DNA from: Sphingobacterium sp. UBA5670
Lineage (GTDB): Bacteria; Bacteroidota; Bacteroidia; Sphingobacteriales; Sphingobacteriaceae
DNA length: 64,000 nucleotides
Reading direction: 5' to 3'
Assembly: GCF_002420705.1 (NCBI RefSeq)
Contig: NZ_DIIM01000010.1
Span: forward strand, 92,129-156,128
The notes beneath the pieces were generated by a model, which had not been told where the DNA came from, searched no databases, and saw only the letters and a program-made list of their open reading frames with translations. Positions 46,738 through 55,911 of the stretch are shown here, piece after piece (position 1 is the first letter of the stretch; the number at the start of each line of letters is the position of its first letter). The position numbers and the translations under genes are program-made.

Positions 46738-47385
46738 ATGATTAATTATAATAATGTAAAAGCCGTCCTATTTGATTTGGACGGTGTGCTGGTGGATACC
46801 GCCATTTATCACTTTCAAGCTTGGCGTAGGTTGGCGGCGGAACTAGGTTATTCGTTTTCTGTGGTCGACAATGAACAGCTGAAAGGTGTAAGCCGTGTTG
46901 AATCCTTGGAACTGATTTTAAACTGGGCAGGATTGGAAAAATCCGAAACCGAGAAAGCTGTTTTGCTCACTAAAAAGAATCAATGGTACCTGGAATTGAT
47001 CGAGCAGCTGAGTCCTGAACATTTGCTCGCAGGCAGTTTGGATCTATTAAAAAAACTGCGGGAAAAGGATATTCGGATAGCACTTGGTTCGGCCAGTAAG
47101 AATGCATTGGGCATTCTTGAAAAAACAGGAATTGTTGATTATTTCGACGCGTTGATTGACGGAAATGTTGTGCAGCTTTCCAAACCCAATCCGGAAGTTT
47201 TTCTGAAGGGAGCTGAGGCTTTGGGAATAGAGCCGGCATGTTGTCTAGTGCTCGAAGATGCCCAGGCTGGAATAGATGCGGCAAGGGCAGCAGGCATGCA
47301 AGTAATAGGAGTCGGACAGGCCGAACATCTTAACGGAGCCGATTTAGTGGTGGCTGATTTAGGAGCCCTAGTCGATAAATTTTAA
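46738..47385 (+). CDS. pgmB: Beta-phosphoglucomutase
   Basis: 215 aa HAD-superfamily enzyme. Motif I FDLDGVLVDTA with nucleophile Asp and the D+2 Asp (residues 13 and 15), a helical cap domain (about 18-90), motif II Ser in GSASKNA, the Lys of SKPNPEVF and motif IV LEDAQAGIDAA. It converts beta-glucose 1-phosphate to glucose 6-phosphate in the cytoplasm. Its partner, the GH65 maltose phosphorylase, is encoded next and produces exactly that substrate, which makes the assignment strong. Confidence 0.95.
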   Translation: MINYNNVKAVLFDLDGVLVDTAIYHFQAWRRLAAELGYSFSVVDNEQLKGVSRVESLELILNWAGLEKSETEKAVLLTKKNQWYLELIEQLSPEHLLAGSLDLLKKLREKDIRIALGSASKNALGILEKTGIVDYFDALIDGNVVQLSKPNPEVFLKGAEALGIEPACCLVLEDAQAGIDAARAAGMQVIGVGQAEHLNGADLVVADLGALVDKF

Positions 47386-47485
47386 ATTTTAGGAGCAATT
47401 CAAATGTTGGAAGCAAGACCTGGATCGCATTGGCAAAGAAGACCAGCATGATCGAGGTGGATCGCGCATTGAAAAAAATAAAAAG

Positions 47486-49795
47486 ATGAAAACATATATC
47501 AAACATAACCCTTGGCAAATTATCGAAGACACGTTTCGTCCCGAGCATAATGAATTTTCGGAAAGTATCTTCGCTATTGGTAATGGTCGGATGGGGCAAA
47601 GGGGGAATTTTGAGGAAGAGTTTAGTGGGAAGTCGTTACAGGGCTCTTACCTAGCGGGGATCTATTATCCGGACAAAACACGGGTAGGATGGTGGAAAAA
47701 TGGTTATCCTGAATATTTCGCCAAGGTCATCAATTCCGTTGATTGGATAGGGCTACATATTCTTGTCAATGGTCAGCCGCTTGATCTGGCGAAAGTGACT
47801 GTTAAATCCTTTGAACGCCGTCTGGATATGCAAAATGGAATTTTATACCGAAGTTTTATCGCGGAGATGCCTGATGGGGTACAGCTTAAGGTAGAATCAA
47901 GCCGGATGTATCATCTTTTTGCTTCTGAAACGGCTTCATTGCAATATAAGATAGAAGTACTTTCGGGCAAAATAGCCTTGGAGATGAGATCTTATCTAAA
48001 TGCTCAAGTTGTTAACCGTGATAGCAACTACGACGAACAATTCTGGGAAAGCACAGCACAGGGTAAGGAGGGCGATCACATTTTTGTGGCCGCACGTACC
48101 AAGAAGACAGGTTTTGAGGTTTATGCGATGCTTGAAAACAAACTGAGTTCTTCTGATGGCAGAATTGAAATACAGGATACAATTACAAGCGCTGGTTATA
48201 TGGCAGAGGTTTTTACAACAGATCTCGCCGAATCTCAAATATGTTGTTTTGAGAAGCGCGTTGCTATTGTGACTTCACAAAATCATGCGGCATCCCAATT
48301 AAAAGAAGCTGCTTCGGAAAATGTACGCCAGCTAAAAACGCTGAGTTATGAGCAGCTTAAAGAAAAGCAGGCCGCAGCTTGGCAGCAGATCTGGGCAGAA
48401 AGTGACATCGAAATCAGCGGTGATGTCGCTGCACAGCAAGCGATAAGATATAATATCTTTCAGCTTAATCAGACTTATACGGGAGAGGACGAGCGCCTCA
48501 ATATTGGTCCCAAAGGTTTTACAGGTGAGAAATATGGCGGTGTTACCTATTGGGATACCGAAGCTTACTGTATCCCTTTTTACCTCGCTACGCAATCGCC
48601 AAAGATCGCCCGTAATTTATTGATTTATCGTCATCAGCAATTGGGCAAGGCGATCGAAAATGCCGAAAAACTCGGCTTTACCAATGGAGCTGCACTCTAT
48701 CCGATGGTGACGATCAATGGCGAGGAATGTCATAATGAATGGGAAATTACCTTTGAGGAAATTCATCGTAATGGAGCAATAGCATTTGCAATATATAATT
48801 ATGTCCGTTATACTGGAGATCAGGATTACATTTGGTCCCATGGGTTGGAAGTCTTGGTAGCGATAAGCCGATTCTGGGCACAACGTGTCAATTGGAGCTC
48901 GGAACGCGAGCAATATGTGATGTTGGGCGTTACAGGACCGAATGAGTATGAAAACAATGTCAACAACAACTGGTATACCAATCGTATTGCATCCTGGTGC
49001 TTAGAATATACCTTGCACTGTTTGGAAAAACTAGAGCAGCTGGCTTCTGATAACTCAGCTTCATTAAAAGGCAAATTGGCAATCCGGACTGAAGAGCTGC
49101 AAAAATGGCAACATATTATCGATAAGATGTATTATCCTTTTGATGCGCAGCGCAATGTATTTTTGCAGCAAGATGGTTTCCTGGACAAAGATTTAATTCC
49201 TGTCGCGCAACTAGATCCAGCTCAACGTCCGATCAACCAGCATTGGAGCTGGGATAGGATTCTTCGTTCTTGTTACATCAAACAGGCGGATGTATTGCAG
49301 GGCTTTTATTTTCTTGAAGAACAGTTTGATGTGGAGGCACTACAGCGGCATTATGAATTCTATGAGCCATTCACGGTACACGAAAGCTCTCTTTCGCCTT
49401 GCGTACATGCAATATTGGCGGCCAAGCTTGATAAACCTGAGAAAGCTTATGAGTTTTATCTGCGGACCGCACGCCTTGATCTGGATGATTATAACAACGA
49501 TACCGAAGATGGCCTGCACATTACTTCCATGGCCGGTACTTGGATGACCATTGTAGAAGGTTTTGCCGGCATGCGGATTAAGGATGGAAAGCTCTATTTG
49601 AACCCGATGTTACCGAAAGAATGGGCGGGATACAAATTCCGTGTTTTATTTCGCGGAGCGACCTTGTCAATTGCTGTACATGCCGATGGTTATACGATTG
49701 AAAATATCAGTGAAACCGCAGCACAGATCCTGACAGAAACCCAAGCTTTCCTATTGGCGGGACACAGCAAAAAGCAAGTGTCTCAGGCTAGATAA
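47486..49795 (+). CDS. GH65 maltose phosphorylase
   Basis: 769 aa, the usual family length. N-terminal beta-sandwich (about 1-260), helical linker, (alpha/alpha)6 catalytic domain with the conserved ECHNEWEITFEEIHRNG block (Glu cluster 420-425 includes the catalytic acid), SWDRILRSCY and HESSLSPC, and a short C-terminal beta domain. No signal peptide, so cytoplasmic. It splits maltose with phosphate into beta-glucose 1-phosphate and glucose. Kojibiose and trehalose phosphorylases share the fold, but the maltose PUL and adjacent beta-phosphoglucomutase favour maltose. Confidence 0.92.
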   Translation: MKTYIKHNPWQIIEDTFRPEHNEFSESIFAIGNGRMGQRGNFEEEFSGKSLQGSYLAGIYYPDKTRVGWWKNGYPEYFAKVINSVDWIGLHILVNGQPLDLAKVTVKSFERRLDMQNGILYRSFIAEMPDGVQLKVESSRMYHLFASETASLQYKIEVLSGKIALEMRSYLNAQVVNRDSNYDEQFWESTAQGKEGDHIFVAARTKKTGFEVYAMLENKLSSSDGRIEIQDTITSAGYMAEVFTTDLAESQICCFEKRVAIVTSQNHAASQLKEAASENVRQLKTLSYEQLKEKQAAAWQQIWAESDIEISGDVAAQQAIRYNIFQLNQTYTGEDERLNIGPKGFTGEKYGGVTYWDTEAYCIPFYLATQSPKIARNLLIYRHQQLGKAIENAEKLGFTNGAALYPMVTINGEECHNEWEITFEEIHRNGAIAFAIYNYVRYTGDQDYIWSHGLEVLVAISRFWAQRVNWSSEREQYVMLGVTGPNEYENNVNNNWYTNRIASWCLEYTLHCLEKLEQLASDNSASLKGKLAIRTEELQKWQHIIDKMYYPFDAQRNVFLQQDGFLDKDLIPVAQLDPAQRPINQHWSWDRILRSCYIKQADVLQGFYFLEEQFDVEALQRHYEFYEPFTVHESSLSPCVHAILAAKLDKPEKAYEFYLRTARLDLDDYNNDTEDGLHITSMAGTWMTIVEGFAGMRIKDGKLYLNPMLPKEWAGYKFRVLFRGATLSIAVHADGYTIENISETAAQILTETQAFLLAGHSKKQVSQAR

Positions 49796-49895
49796 ATCCC
49801 TGTATTCAGCAGTGAAAGAACCGATCTTACGCTGCTGAAAATAGGAAATAAGTGATAATTAAATTGTATTTTGTCTTAAATTTTGATAGCCTATT

Positions 49896-51221
49896 ATGGG
49901 AAAAAAACCTGAATTAAGCATTAGCCAGGTCATCAATATGAGTTTTGGGTTTTTGGGGATACAAATGGGTTTTGCTTTGCAAAATGGCAATGCCTCCCGT
50001 ATTCTCCAGACATTTGGCGCTGATGTGGAACATCTCTCGCTTTTCTGGCTTGCTGCTCCGATTACGGGGATGATTGTGCAGCCTATTATAGGGCATTATA
50101 GTGATCGAACCTGGAATAAATTAGGACGTCGTCGTCCTTATATTTTAGTGGGCGCCCTGCTGACGACAATCACCTTGTTTTTAATGCCCAATGCGGCATT
50201 ATTTACGGCATTGCTCACACCGCTTTGGATAGGAGCAGGATTACTGATGTTTATGGATGCCTCTATCAATGTGACGATGGAACCATTTCGAGCACTGATC
50301 GGAGATAATCTGCCGAGCAGTCAACGCAGTCTCGGTTTCTCGGTACAAACTTTTTTAATTGGTATTGGGGCCGTCTTGGGATCCCTGCTTCCTTTCATAT
50401 TGACGAAATATTTTGATGTTGCTGGAACCTCTGAAGTTGGACAGGTACCGAGTAATGTTATTTACTCCTTTTATCTAGGTGGTTTTGTGCTGCTCCTGTC
50501 CGTATTGTGGTCTGTCTTCAAAACCAAAGAGTATACCCCGGCTCAACTCCAGACTTTTTCAGATACTATTGCCGGTGAAAAGGAGACGGCTCCAAAATTT
50601 GGCCTGCGATCTATTGTCAGTGATATTGCTAAGATGCCTTTGATCATGCGCAAGCTTGGCTGGGTACAATTTTTCTCCTGGTTTGCTCTTTTTATGATGT
50701 GGGTATATACCACACCGGCCATCGCAGATTCGGTTTTCTACCTTCGGGAAGGGAATCGACAGGATCTCTATATGGAGGCCGCGAATTGGGTAGGCGTACT
50801 TTTTGGTATCTATAATGGAGTTTCAGCCCTTTATGCTCTGTGTATTCCTCGGATAGCCAAACGTTTTGGACGTAGCAAAACTCATTCGCTTGGTCTTTCC
50901 ATCGGCGGACTGTCCTTAATTTCTTTATTTCTGATTAAAGATGCCAATTTACTGATTCTTCCCATGATCGGTATAGGTATTGCTTGGGGAAGTATTTTGG
51001 CAATGCCCTATGCAATTTTGAGCGATCATTTGCCTGCGGGTAAAATGGGTGTTTATATGGGACTTTTTAATTTCTTTATTACTTTGCCTCAGATCGTCTG
51101 TGGCTTTTTCGGAGGCATGATTATTAAGTATTTTTTCCATAGCCAATCCATTTATGGCTTGTTGTTGGCAGGGGTGTTTATGTTATTGGCGGCGTTCTTT
51201 GTCCCCAAAAGTAAAAACTAA
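49896..51221 (+). CDS. MFS transporter, SLC45/maltose-permease-like
   Basis: 441 aa with about 12 membrane segments. The N-terminal motif MSFGFLGIQMGFALQNGNASRI, QPIIGHYSDRTWNKLGRRRPYI in the first loops and the paired WVQFFSWFALFMMW in the second half are typical of the SLC45-related transporters found beside maltose phosphorylase genes in Bacteroidota. It would carry maltose from periplasm to cytoplasm. Last gene of the PUL; the 100-bp gap before it contains only a weak 8-bp hairpin (49805-49839). Confidence 0.92.
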   Translation: MGKKPELSISQVINMSFGFLGIQMGFALQNGNASRILQTFGADVEHLSLFWLAAPITGMIVQPIIGHYSDRTWNKLGRRRPYILVGALLTTITLFLMPNAALFTALLTPLWIGAGLLMFMDASINVTMEPFRALIGDNLPSSQRSLGFSVQTFLIGIGAVLGSLLPFILTKYFDVAGTSEVGQVPSNVIYSFYLGGFVLLLSVLWSVFKTKEYTPAQLQTFSDTIAGEKETAPKFGLRSIVSDIAKMPLIMRKLGWVQFFSWFALFMMWVYTTPAIADSVFYLREGNRQDLYMEAANWVGVLFGIYNGVSALYALCIPRIAKRFGRSKTHSLGLSIGGLSLISLFLIKDANLLILPMIGIGIAWGSILAMPYAILSDHLPAGKMGVYMGLFNFFITLPQIVCGFFGGMIIKYFFHSQSIYGLLLAGVFMLLAAFFVPKSKN

Positions 51222-51229
51222 GCTATTAT

Positions 51230-51262
51230 CGTAGACGTATTTCAAGTCAGGATACGTCTACG
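51230..51262. terminator. Bidirectional stem-loop between converging genes
   Basis: Perfect 11-bp inverted repeat (51230-51240 with 51252-51262) in the gap between the MFS gene and the convergent hybrid regulator. Without a T run, but well placed to end transcription from either side. Confidence 0.55.
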
Positions 51263-51389
51263 TTATCTCAACTGCCGGCCGGAAGCGTTTACTTACGTTG
51301 ACTTTCCATCCTTTACTGATTGGGACGATATGATAGCAGTACCTGCTCCATGTGGTAGTTATATCGCAGTGGACAGTTCTACTTCACAC

Positions 51390-54300
51390 CTATTTGCTAT
51401 TTTCAAGAATATAGGTGCTCGGTGGCATCCCGTAATGTTTATGAAAATCTCGCGAGAAATTGGATTGCACCGTATAGCCCACCATCGTGGAGATCTGTGT
51501 AATATTATATTCTTTTTGCGTCAGCAGTTCTGCAGCTTTTTTTAACCTTGAAATATTGATCAATTCGTTTGGGGTTAGATCAGAGAGACCTTTGATTTTA
51601 CGATAGAGCGTAGGACGACTCATGTTCATCAGTTTTGCAAGTTCGTCGACGTTGAGGTCGATGTCCGAAATATTTTCATAAATAATATTATTCAGTTTAC
51701 TGATAAAATCTTTGTCCCGTGCGGAAACATGAATATCCACTAAATTGCTGGAAGAATTGGTGAAATAATTTTTAATAATGCGACGGTTCTTTAGAATATT
51801 GCGTATTTGGACCATTAAGAACTCGAGTGAAAAAGGTTTTTCGATATAAGCATCAGCACCATTTTTTAATCCCTGAATTTTTGAATCCAGCGCGTTTTTT
51901 GCCGTCAGGAAAATCACTGGAATATGGCTATAAAGAATGTCTGTTTTTATCCGTTTACATAAGGCAAGGCCATCCATAATAGGCATCATAATATCTGTCA
52001 GTACCAGCTGTACATTCGCGTGATCTAATATGTCGAGCGCCTCGGCACCATTGCTTGCCCTGAGGATGGTGTAACTGATTTTTAATTCTTTATTCAGGTA
52101 GGCCAGTATTTCTTTATTATCTTCGACCAATAGAATCACAGGTTTTTCTTCATCCTGTTCTTCCGCTTTGTCACCGGAGTCGGTATCCTCCAGCTCTTCT
52201 TGGAAAGATTTAATATCTAAGGATTGTTCCTGAAAAATCGGGATGGAGAGAAGAAATATATTGCGGTTTTCTTCTAAATGTACGAGGGATAGTGTTCCCT
52301 GATGCAGTTCCACCAAAGAACGTGATAGGGGAAGGCCTATACCGGTCCCGGTATCTTTGTCGGATTCATTTAAACGATAAAAGGGTTCGAAAATTTTTTC
52401 TCTTTTCTCAAAGGGAATGAGTTCTCCATCATTCTTAAATTCAATGTTGAACATAATATCATCACTATTAAACGGGAGAAGCTTAACGAAGACCTCATAT
52501 TCGGCATATTTGATGGCGTTATGGATGAGGTTAGTAAATATTTTCCGTAAGGCTTCTTCATCTACATAAGCTGTAAGACTGATTCGAGGCAAGAATAACT
52601 CATAATGTAACAGTTTATCTTTGGCAAGATAATTTAAATCGTTGAATACTTCGGACAACAGGGAATTGATATCCGTTTTTGTAAAAATAAGGCTCATATT
52701 ATTAGTTTCTGCTTTTCTAAAATCCAGTAATTGGTTGGTAAGACGGATCAGCCGCGATGTATTTTTTTCAATGAGTGCGAGATCTTTGACCGTGTCGCGG
52801 TCGGAGAATTTATGATTATTGATTATTTTCTCAAGTGGCATTTTGATCAGTGTGAGTGGCGTGCGGATTTCGTGCGCTAAGTTGGTGAAAAATTCCAGTT
52901 TGAGATTGTATATTTCTTGTTCTTTTTTTCGTTCGTAGCTATCCATCTTCTGGGCATTGTTGGCCTTTATGAGCAGAAAATAATAACGCAATACCAGCAG
53001 CACAATTGTACCGAAAGTAAGGAAATAAAAAATGTAGGCCCAACTGGACAACCACCATGGTGGCGAAACAATAATTAGAAGTTTTTTTTCTGTTGGATTC
53101 CAGACGCTATTATTGTTGGCTCCTCTGAATTTAAACGTATAAGTGCCTGGCGGGAGTTTGTTGTAGTAGATTTTTTGGTTGCCGGTGATATCTGTCCAGT
53201 CTTTGTCATAGCCTTCCATGATGTACCTATAGGCGTTGCTTTTTGGAGAGACAAAGCTCAAAGCGGCAATATTGAAACTGATATTGGAATTGTCGTAAGT
53301 GAGGTGTATTTCCTTTGAGAGGGAGATGGATTGTTTCAGTATGCCATTTTCATGTACACGGACGCTGGTATTGTTTATCTGAATACCACTGATAAATATA
53401 GGTGGAACGAAGCTATTCTTGATCGATTTTGTTGGATTGAAGCTAACCATTCCTTTAATAGTACCGAAATATAAAGTACCGTCGCTATCCTTAAATGCTG
53501 AATTATAGTTGAATTGATCTGCTGGAAGACCGTCTCTCGACGTATAGATAACCCTCCTTGGGACATTTTCCTCGAGTTTGACCAGTCCTCCGCCGGTTGA
53601 TATCCATATGGTATGGTTGTCGTCTTCCAGCACTTTGAATACTTGGTTGGATGGCAAACCTGATTCGGTGAGATAGTTGGTGAAATGCCCATTACGACGG
53701 TATTTTGAAAGCCCACTTTCCGTACAGAACCAAAGGTTTTTCTTGCTATCCTCAAATAGGCCATTGACATAATTATTGATCAACGTATTTTGTTTGCCTT
53801 GTTCAGAATACAAATGGCGTATGTCCCCCGAACGGCGATTATACTGATAGACACCGCTGCCATAGGTATTGATCCAAAGGATACCCGAATCATCTTCATA
53901 AATACCTTGTATCCATGCGCTGATCGGGAGTAGATCGAAACGGTCTTTGTCTTTGTTATAGCGGTACAATGCGCGGTCAGTCCCTACAAATAGGCTGTTG
54001 TCTCTGGCTTTATAGAGGCAAACCACGAAGGTGCTTCGTAAAGGTCCCTGACCGATGTGATCATAATGTTTTTTTAATTTTCCCGTTTTTACATCGAGTA
54101 TGTCCAGTCCATGCGTCGTGGAACCGACCCATAAGTCATCGCCAATTATAGCTAATCCATGAACATTGTTGTGTGCAATACTGCCCTTTTTTCCATTGGC
54201 GACAAAATGCTGAATTTGTTGCGTATAAGCATCTATTTTATTGAGACCACCATCTTCTGTCCCTATCCAAAAATTCCCATATTTATCTTTGTTGATCTCA

Positions 54301-55343
54301 TGGACAATATTTCCTGATAAGGCTGACTTCCCGAATCCGGATAGATATTTCTTAAAGTTGTCGAATTGATTGCTATACTGGTTGAAACCGCCAAAAAATG
54401 TTCCGAACCAGATATTGTCTTCCCGGTCCCTATAGAAATTAAGCACTGCGTTATCAGATATGGCAAACGGATTGAGTAGGTCTTTTTTGATATGTTGGCT
54501 TTGACCTGTATGGATATTATAGGTATATATTCCTGTTTCTGTTCCGATCCAAAATATAGATGCTGTCTGTTGAATAATGCAGTTTGCCTGGATAACCCTG
54601 TTGGGATACTGTGCTGCGAATAGATTTTTTAGCGTTCCGTTTTTGAAATCAAACAGGTAAGCCGTATTGATGGTACCCAGCATAAGGAGCGAGTCGTTGA
54701 TGGCGTAGACTGTCTTGGTGTTTGCCAGTGCTTTTCGATCTATTTTTTTGAGATCAATTTGGATAAATTTACCATTGTTGACTTGGTACCGTTGTATTGT
54801 ATTGTTATTGTCTGCAAACCAAAGTCCTGCTTTCTTGCTGCTTGTTACAGCGACAATCGTATTCTTGAATTGATCAAATGGCATTACTTCCTTTGTATAA
54901 GGATTGTAACGATAGAGTTTTCCATTGCAAAGTAACCAGATATAACCCGCATATTCGAGTAAGGCATTTACTTCACCTATTGGAATACGGTTGAATGGTT
55001 TGAAGTTCTCTTTTATGGGATCGTAACAATAGGTACCTCGCGTTGTTCCGACCCACATAAGCCCTCTGCTATCTGTCAAGAGACTTAAAATGGAGGAGCT
55101 TCCAATACTAGAGGAATCGGCAGTATTGTGTCTAAATACCTTAAATTGATTGCCGTCAAAACGATTAAGACCATTTCTTGTTCCTAACCACAAAAAGCCT
55201 TGAATATCTTGTGTAATGCACTTGACAGAGCTATTGGATAGGCCATCATGTGTCTGATAGTTTTTAAAATAGATCGATTGTGCCTGCAGCAGGATCGATG
55301 CGAGCAATAAGTGAATTAGGATTATGGTGGTTACTCTTTTCAA
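51390..55343 (-). CDS. Hybrid two-component regulator with propeller sensor (HTCS)
   Basis: 1317 aa, starting at a TTG (55343): no ATG lies between the upstream in-frame stop and the signal peptide (LLLASILLQAQS). A two-bladed periplasmic sensor made of Reg_prop repeats (FLWLGTRNGLNRFDG, GLMWVGTTRGTYCYD and more) spans about 25-660, then a Y_Y_Y domain (about 690-755), a transmembrane helix (about 768-793), HisKA with AHEIRTPL (His near 822), HATPase, a receiver (VEDNKE near 1068, phospho-Asp near 1115 in TDIMMP) and a C-terminal AraC domain (about 1215-1317). It diverges from the SusC/SusD pair at 55912-60613, its presumed target; the ligand would be an oligosaccharide of unknown type. Confidence 0.94.
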   Translation of the reverse strand: MKRVTTIILIHLLLASILLQAQSIYFKNYQTHDGLSNSSVKCITQDIQGFLWLGTRNGLNRFDGNQFKVFRHNTADSSSIGSSSILSLLTDSRGLMWVGTTRGTYCYDPIKENFKPFNRIPIGEVNALLEYAGYIWLLCNGKLYRYNPYTKEVMPFDQFKNTIVAVTSSKKAGLWFADNNNTIQRYQVNNGKFIQIDLKKIDRKALANTKTVYAINDSLLMLGTINTAYLFDFKNGTLKNLFAAQYPNRVIQANCIIQQTASIFWIGTETGIYTYNIHTGQSQHIKKDLLNPFAISDNAVLNFYRDREDNIWFGTFFGGFNQYSNQFDNFKKYLSGFGKSALSGNIVHEINKDKYGNFWIGTEDGGLNKIDAYTQQIQHFVANGKKGSIAHNNVHGLAIIGDDLWVGSTTHGLDILDVKTGKLKKHYDHIGQGPLRSTFVVCLYKARDNSLFVGTDRALYRYNKDKDRFDLLPISAWIQGIYEDDSGILWINTYGSGVYQYNRRSGDIRHLYSEQGKQNTLINNYVNGLFEDSKKNLWFCTESGLSKYRRNGHFTNYLTESGLPSNQVFKVLEDDNHTIWISTGGGLVKLEENVPRRVIYTSRDGLPADQFNYNSAFKDSDGTLYFGTIKGMVSFNPTKSIKNSFVPPIFISGIQINNTSVRVHENGILKQSISLSKEIHLTYDNSNISFNIAALSFVSPKSNAYRYIMEGYDKDWTDITGNQKIYYNKLPPGTYTFKFRGANNNSVWNPTEKKLLIIVSPPWWLSSWAYIFYFLTFGTIVLLVLRYYFLLIKANNAQKMDSYERKKEQEIYNLKLEFFTNLAHEIRTPLTLIKMPLEKIINNHKFSDRDTVKDLALIEKNTSRLIRLTNQLLDFRKAETNNMSLIFTKTDINSLLSEVFNDLNYLAKDKLLHYELFLPRISLTAYVDEEALRKIFTNLIHNAIKYAEYEVFVKLLPFNSDDIMFNIEFKNDGELIPFEKREKIFEPFYRLNESDKDTGTGIGLPLSRSLVELHQGTLSLVHLEENRNIFLLSIPIFQEQSLDIKSFQEELEDTDSGDKAEEQDEEKPVILLVEDNKEILAYLNKELKISYTILRASNGAEALDILDHANVQLVLTDIMMPIMDGLALCKRIKTDILYSHIPVIFLTAKNALDSKIQGLKNGADAYIEKPFSLEFLMVQIRNILKNRRIIKNYFTNSSSNLVDIHVSARDKDFISKLNNIIYENISDIDLNVDELAKLMNMSRPTLYRKIKGLSDLTPNELINISRLKKAAELLTQKEYNITQISTMVGYTVQSNFSRDFHKHYGMPPSTYILENSK

Positions 55344-55911
55344 AACGTATTAGTTGAGTTAAAAATAATCAATAAAAAGATAAAACCTTCATGTTTTTGC
55401 AAGCATCAGCGGTCGTGAAAACGGAAGAGGATTCTTTTTTTGCTAATAACTGAGGATAGCGAGCTCATTGATGCCTTATTGAAAAAAAACACGAATTAAT
55501 AAAACGGACATTCCTAAAAAAGAATTTTGCTGATACGCTGTGATATAAAATTGAGACGCTGTGATTGGGTTTGATGCAAGTATTTGCTGATTTTTATAGA
55601 ACAATAATAACCAAATGTAAACGTATGCTTCGTCCTCGAATTATGATCGGAAAGTCCTGTGTCTTTGTTTTTCAGTTTGTTAGCTTTTTATGTTCTTCTG
55701 CGAGATCGCATCTTGATGCTGTTTTGTTGCCGCATTCAGTTTTCAGGAGTGAGAATTTCAAGAATTTGTGCAATCGAAAATGTTACGGCTGATTATGCTC
55801 ATTTCAAATAAGAACTGAGTATGATAAAATACCATTAAAAATCACTTAGTATCATTTGTGCATCCCAGATGCACAACATAAAAATCAATTAAACCACCAA
55901 TCAAAAAGCGT
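55344..55911. promoter_or_regulatory. 568-bp divergent control region of the HTCS-controlled SusCD pair
   Basis: No convincing gene. The main structure is a direct repeat GA(T/G)ACGCTGTGAT at 55532-55544 and 55553-55565, listed separately. The remainder is AT-rich and would contain a long leader for the SusC message. A 75-codon open frame at 55565-55792 has no recognisable content and is not called. Confidence 0.6.
55532..55565 (+). promoter_or_regulatory. Direct repeat with 21-bp spacing, candidate HTCS/AraC binding site
   Basis: GATACGCTGTGAT (55532) and GAGACGCTGTGAT (55553): 12 of 13 bases identical, start-to-start distance 21 bp, two helical turns. AraC-domain proteins bind direct repeats of about this spacing as side-by-side dimers. 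It sits between the divergent HTCS and SusC genes, 347 bp before the SusC start. Confidence 0.6.

Noticed and set aside
35405..51221. Maltose/starch locus as a candidate novel system
   Set aside because: LacI, SusCDE, GH13 enzymes, GH65, beta-phosphoglucomutase and MFS transporter form a gene set well known from Bacteroidota maltose utilisation; only its operator layout was kept as a finding.
55565..55792. 75-codon open frame in the HTCS/SusC intergenic region
   Set aside because: It begins inside the presumed operator repeat, has odd composition (many Arg/Phe/Cys) and no homology that I recognise; more likely leader sequence.
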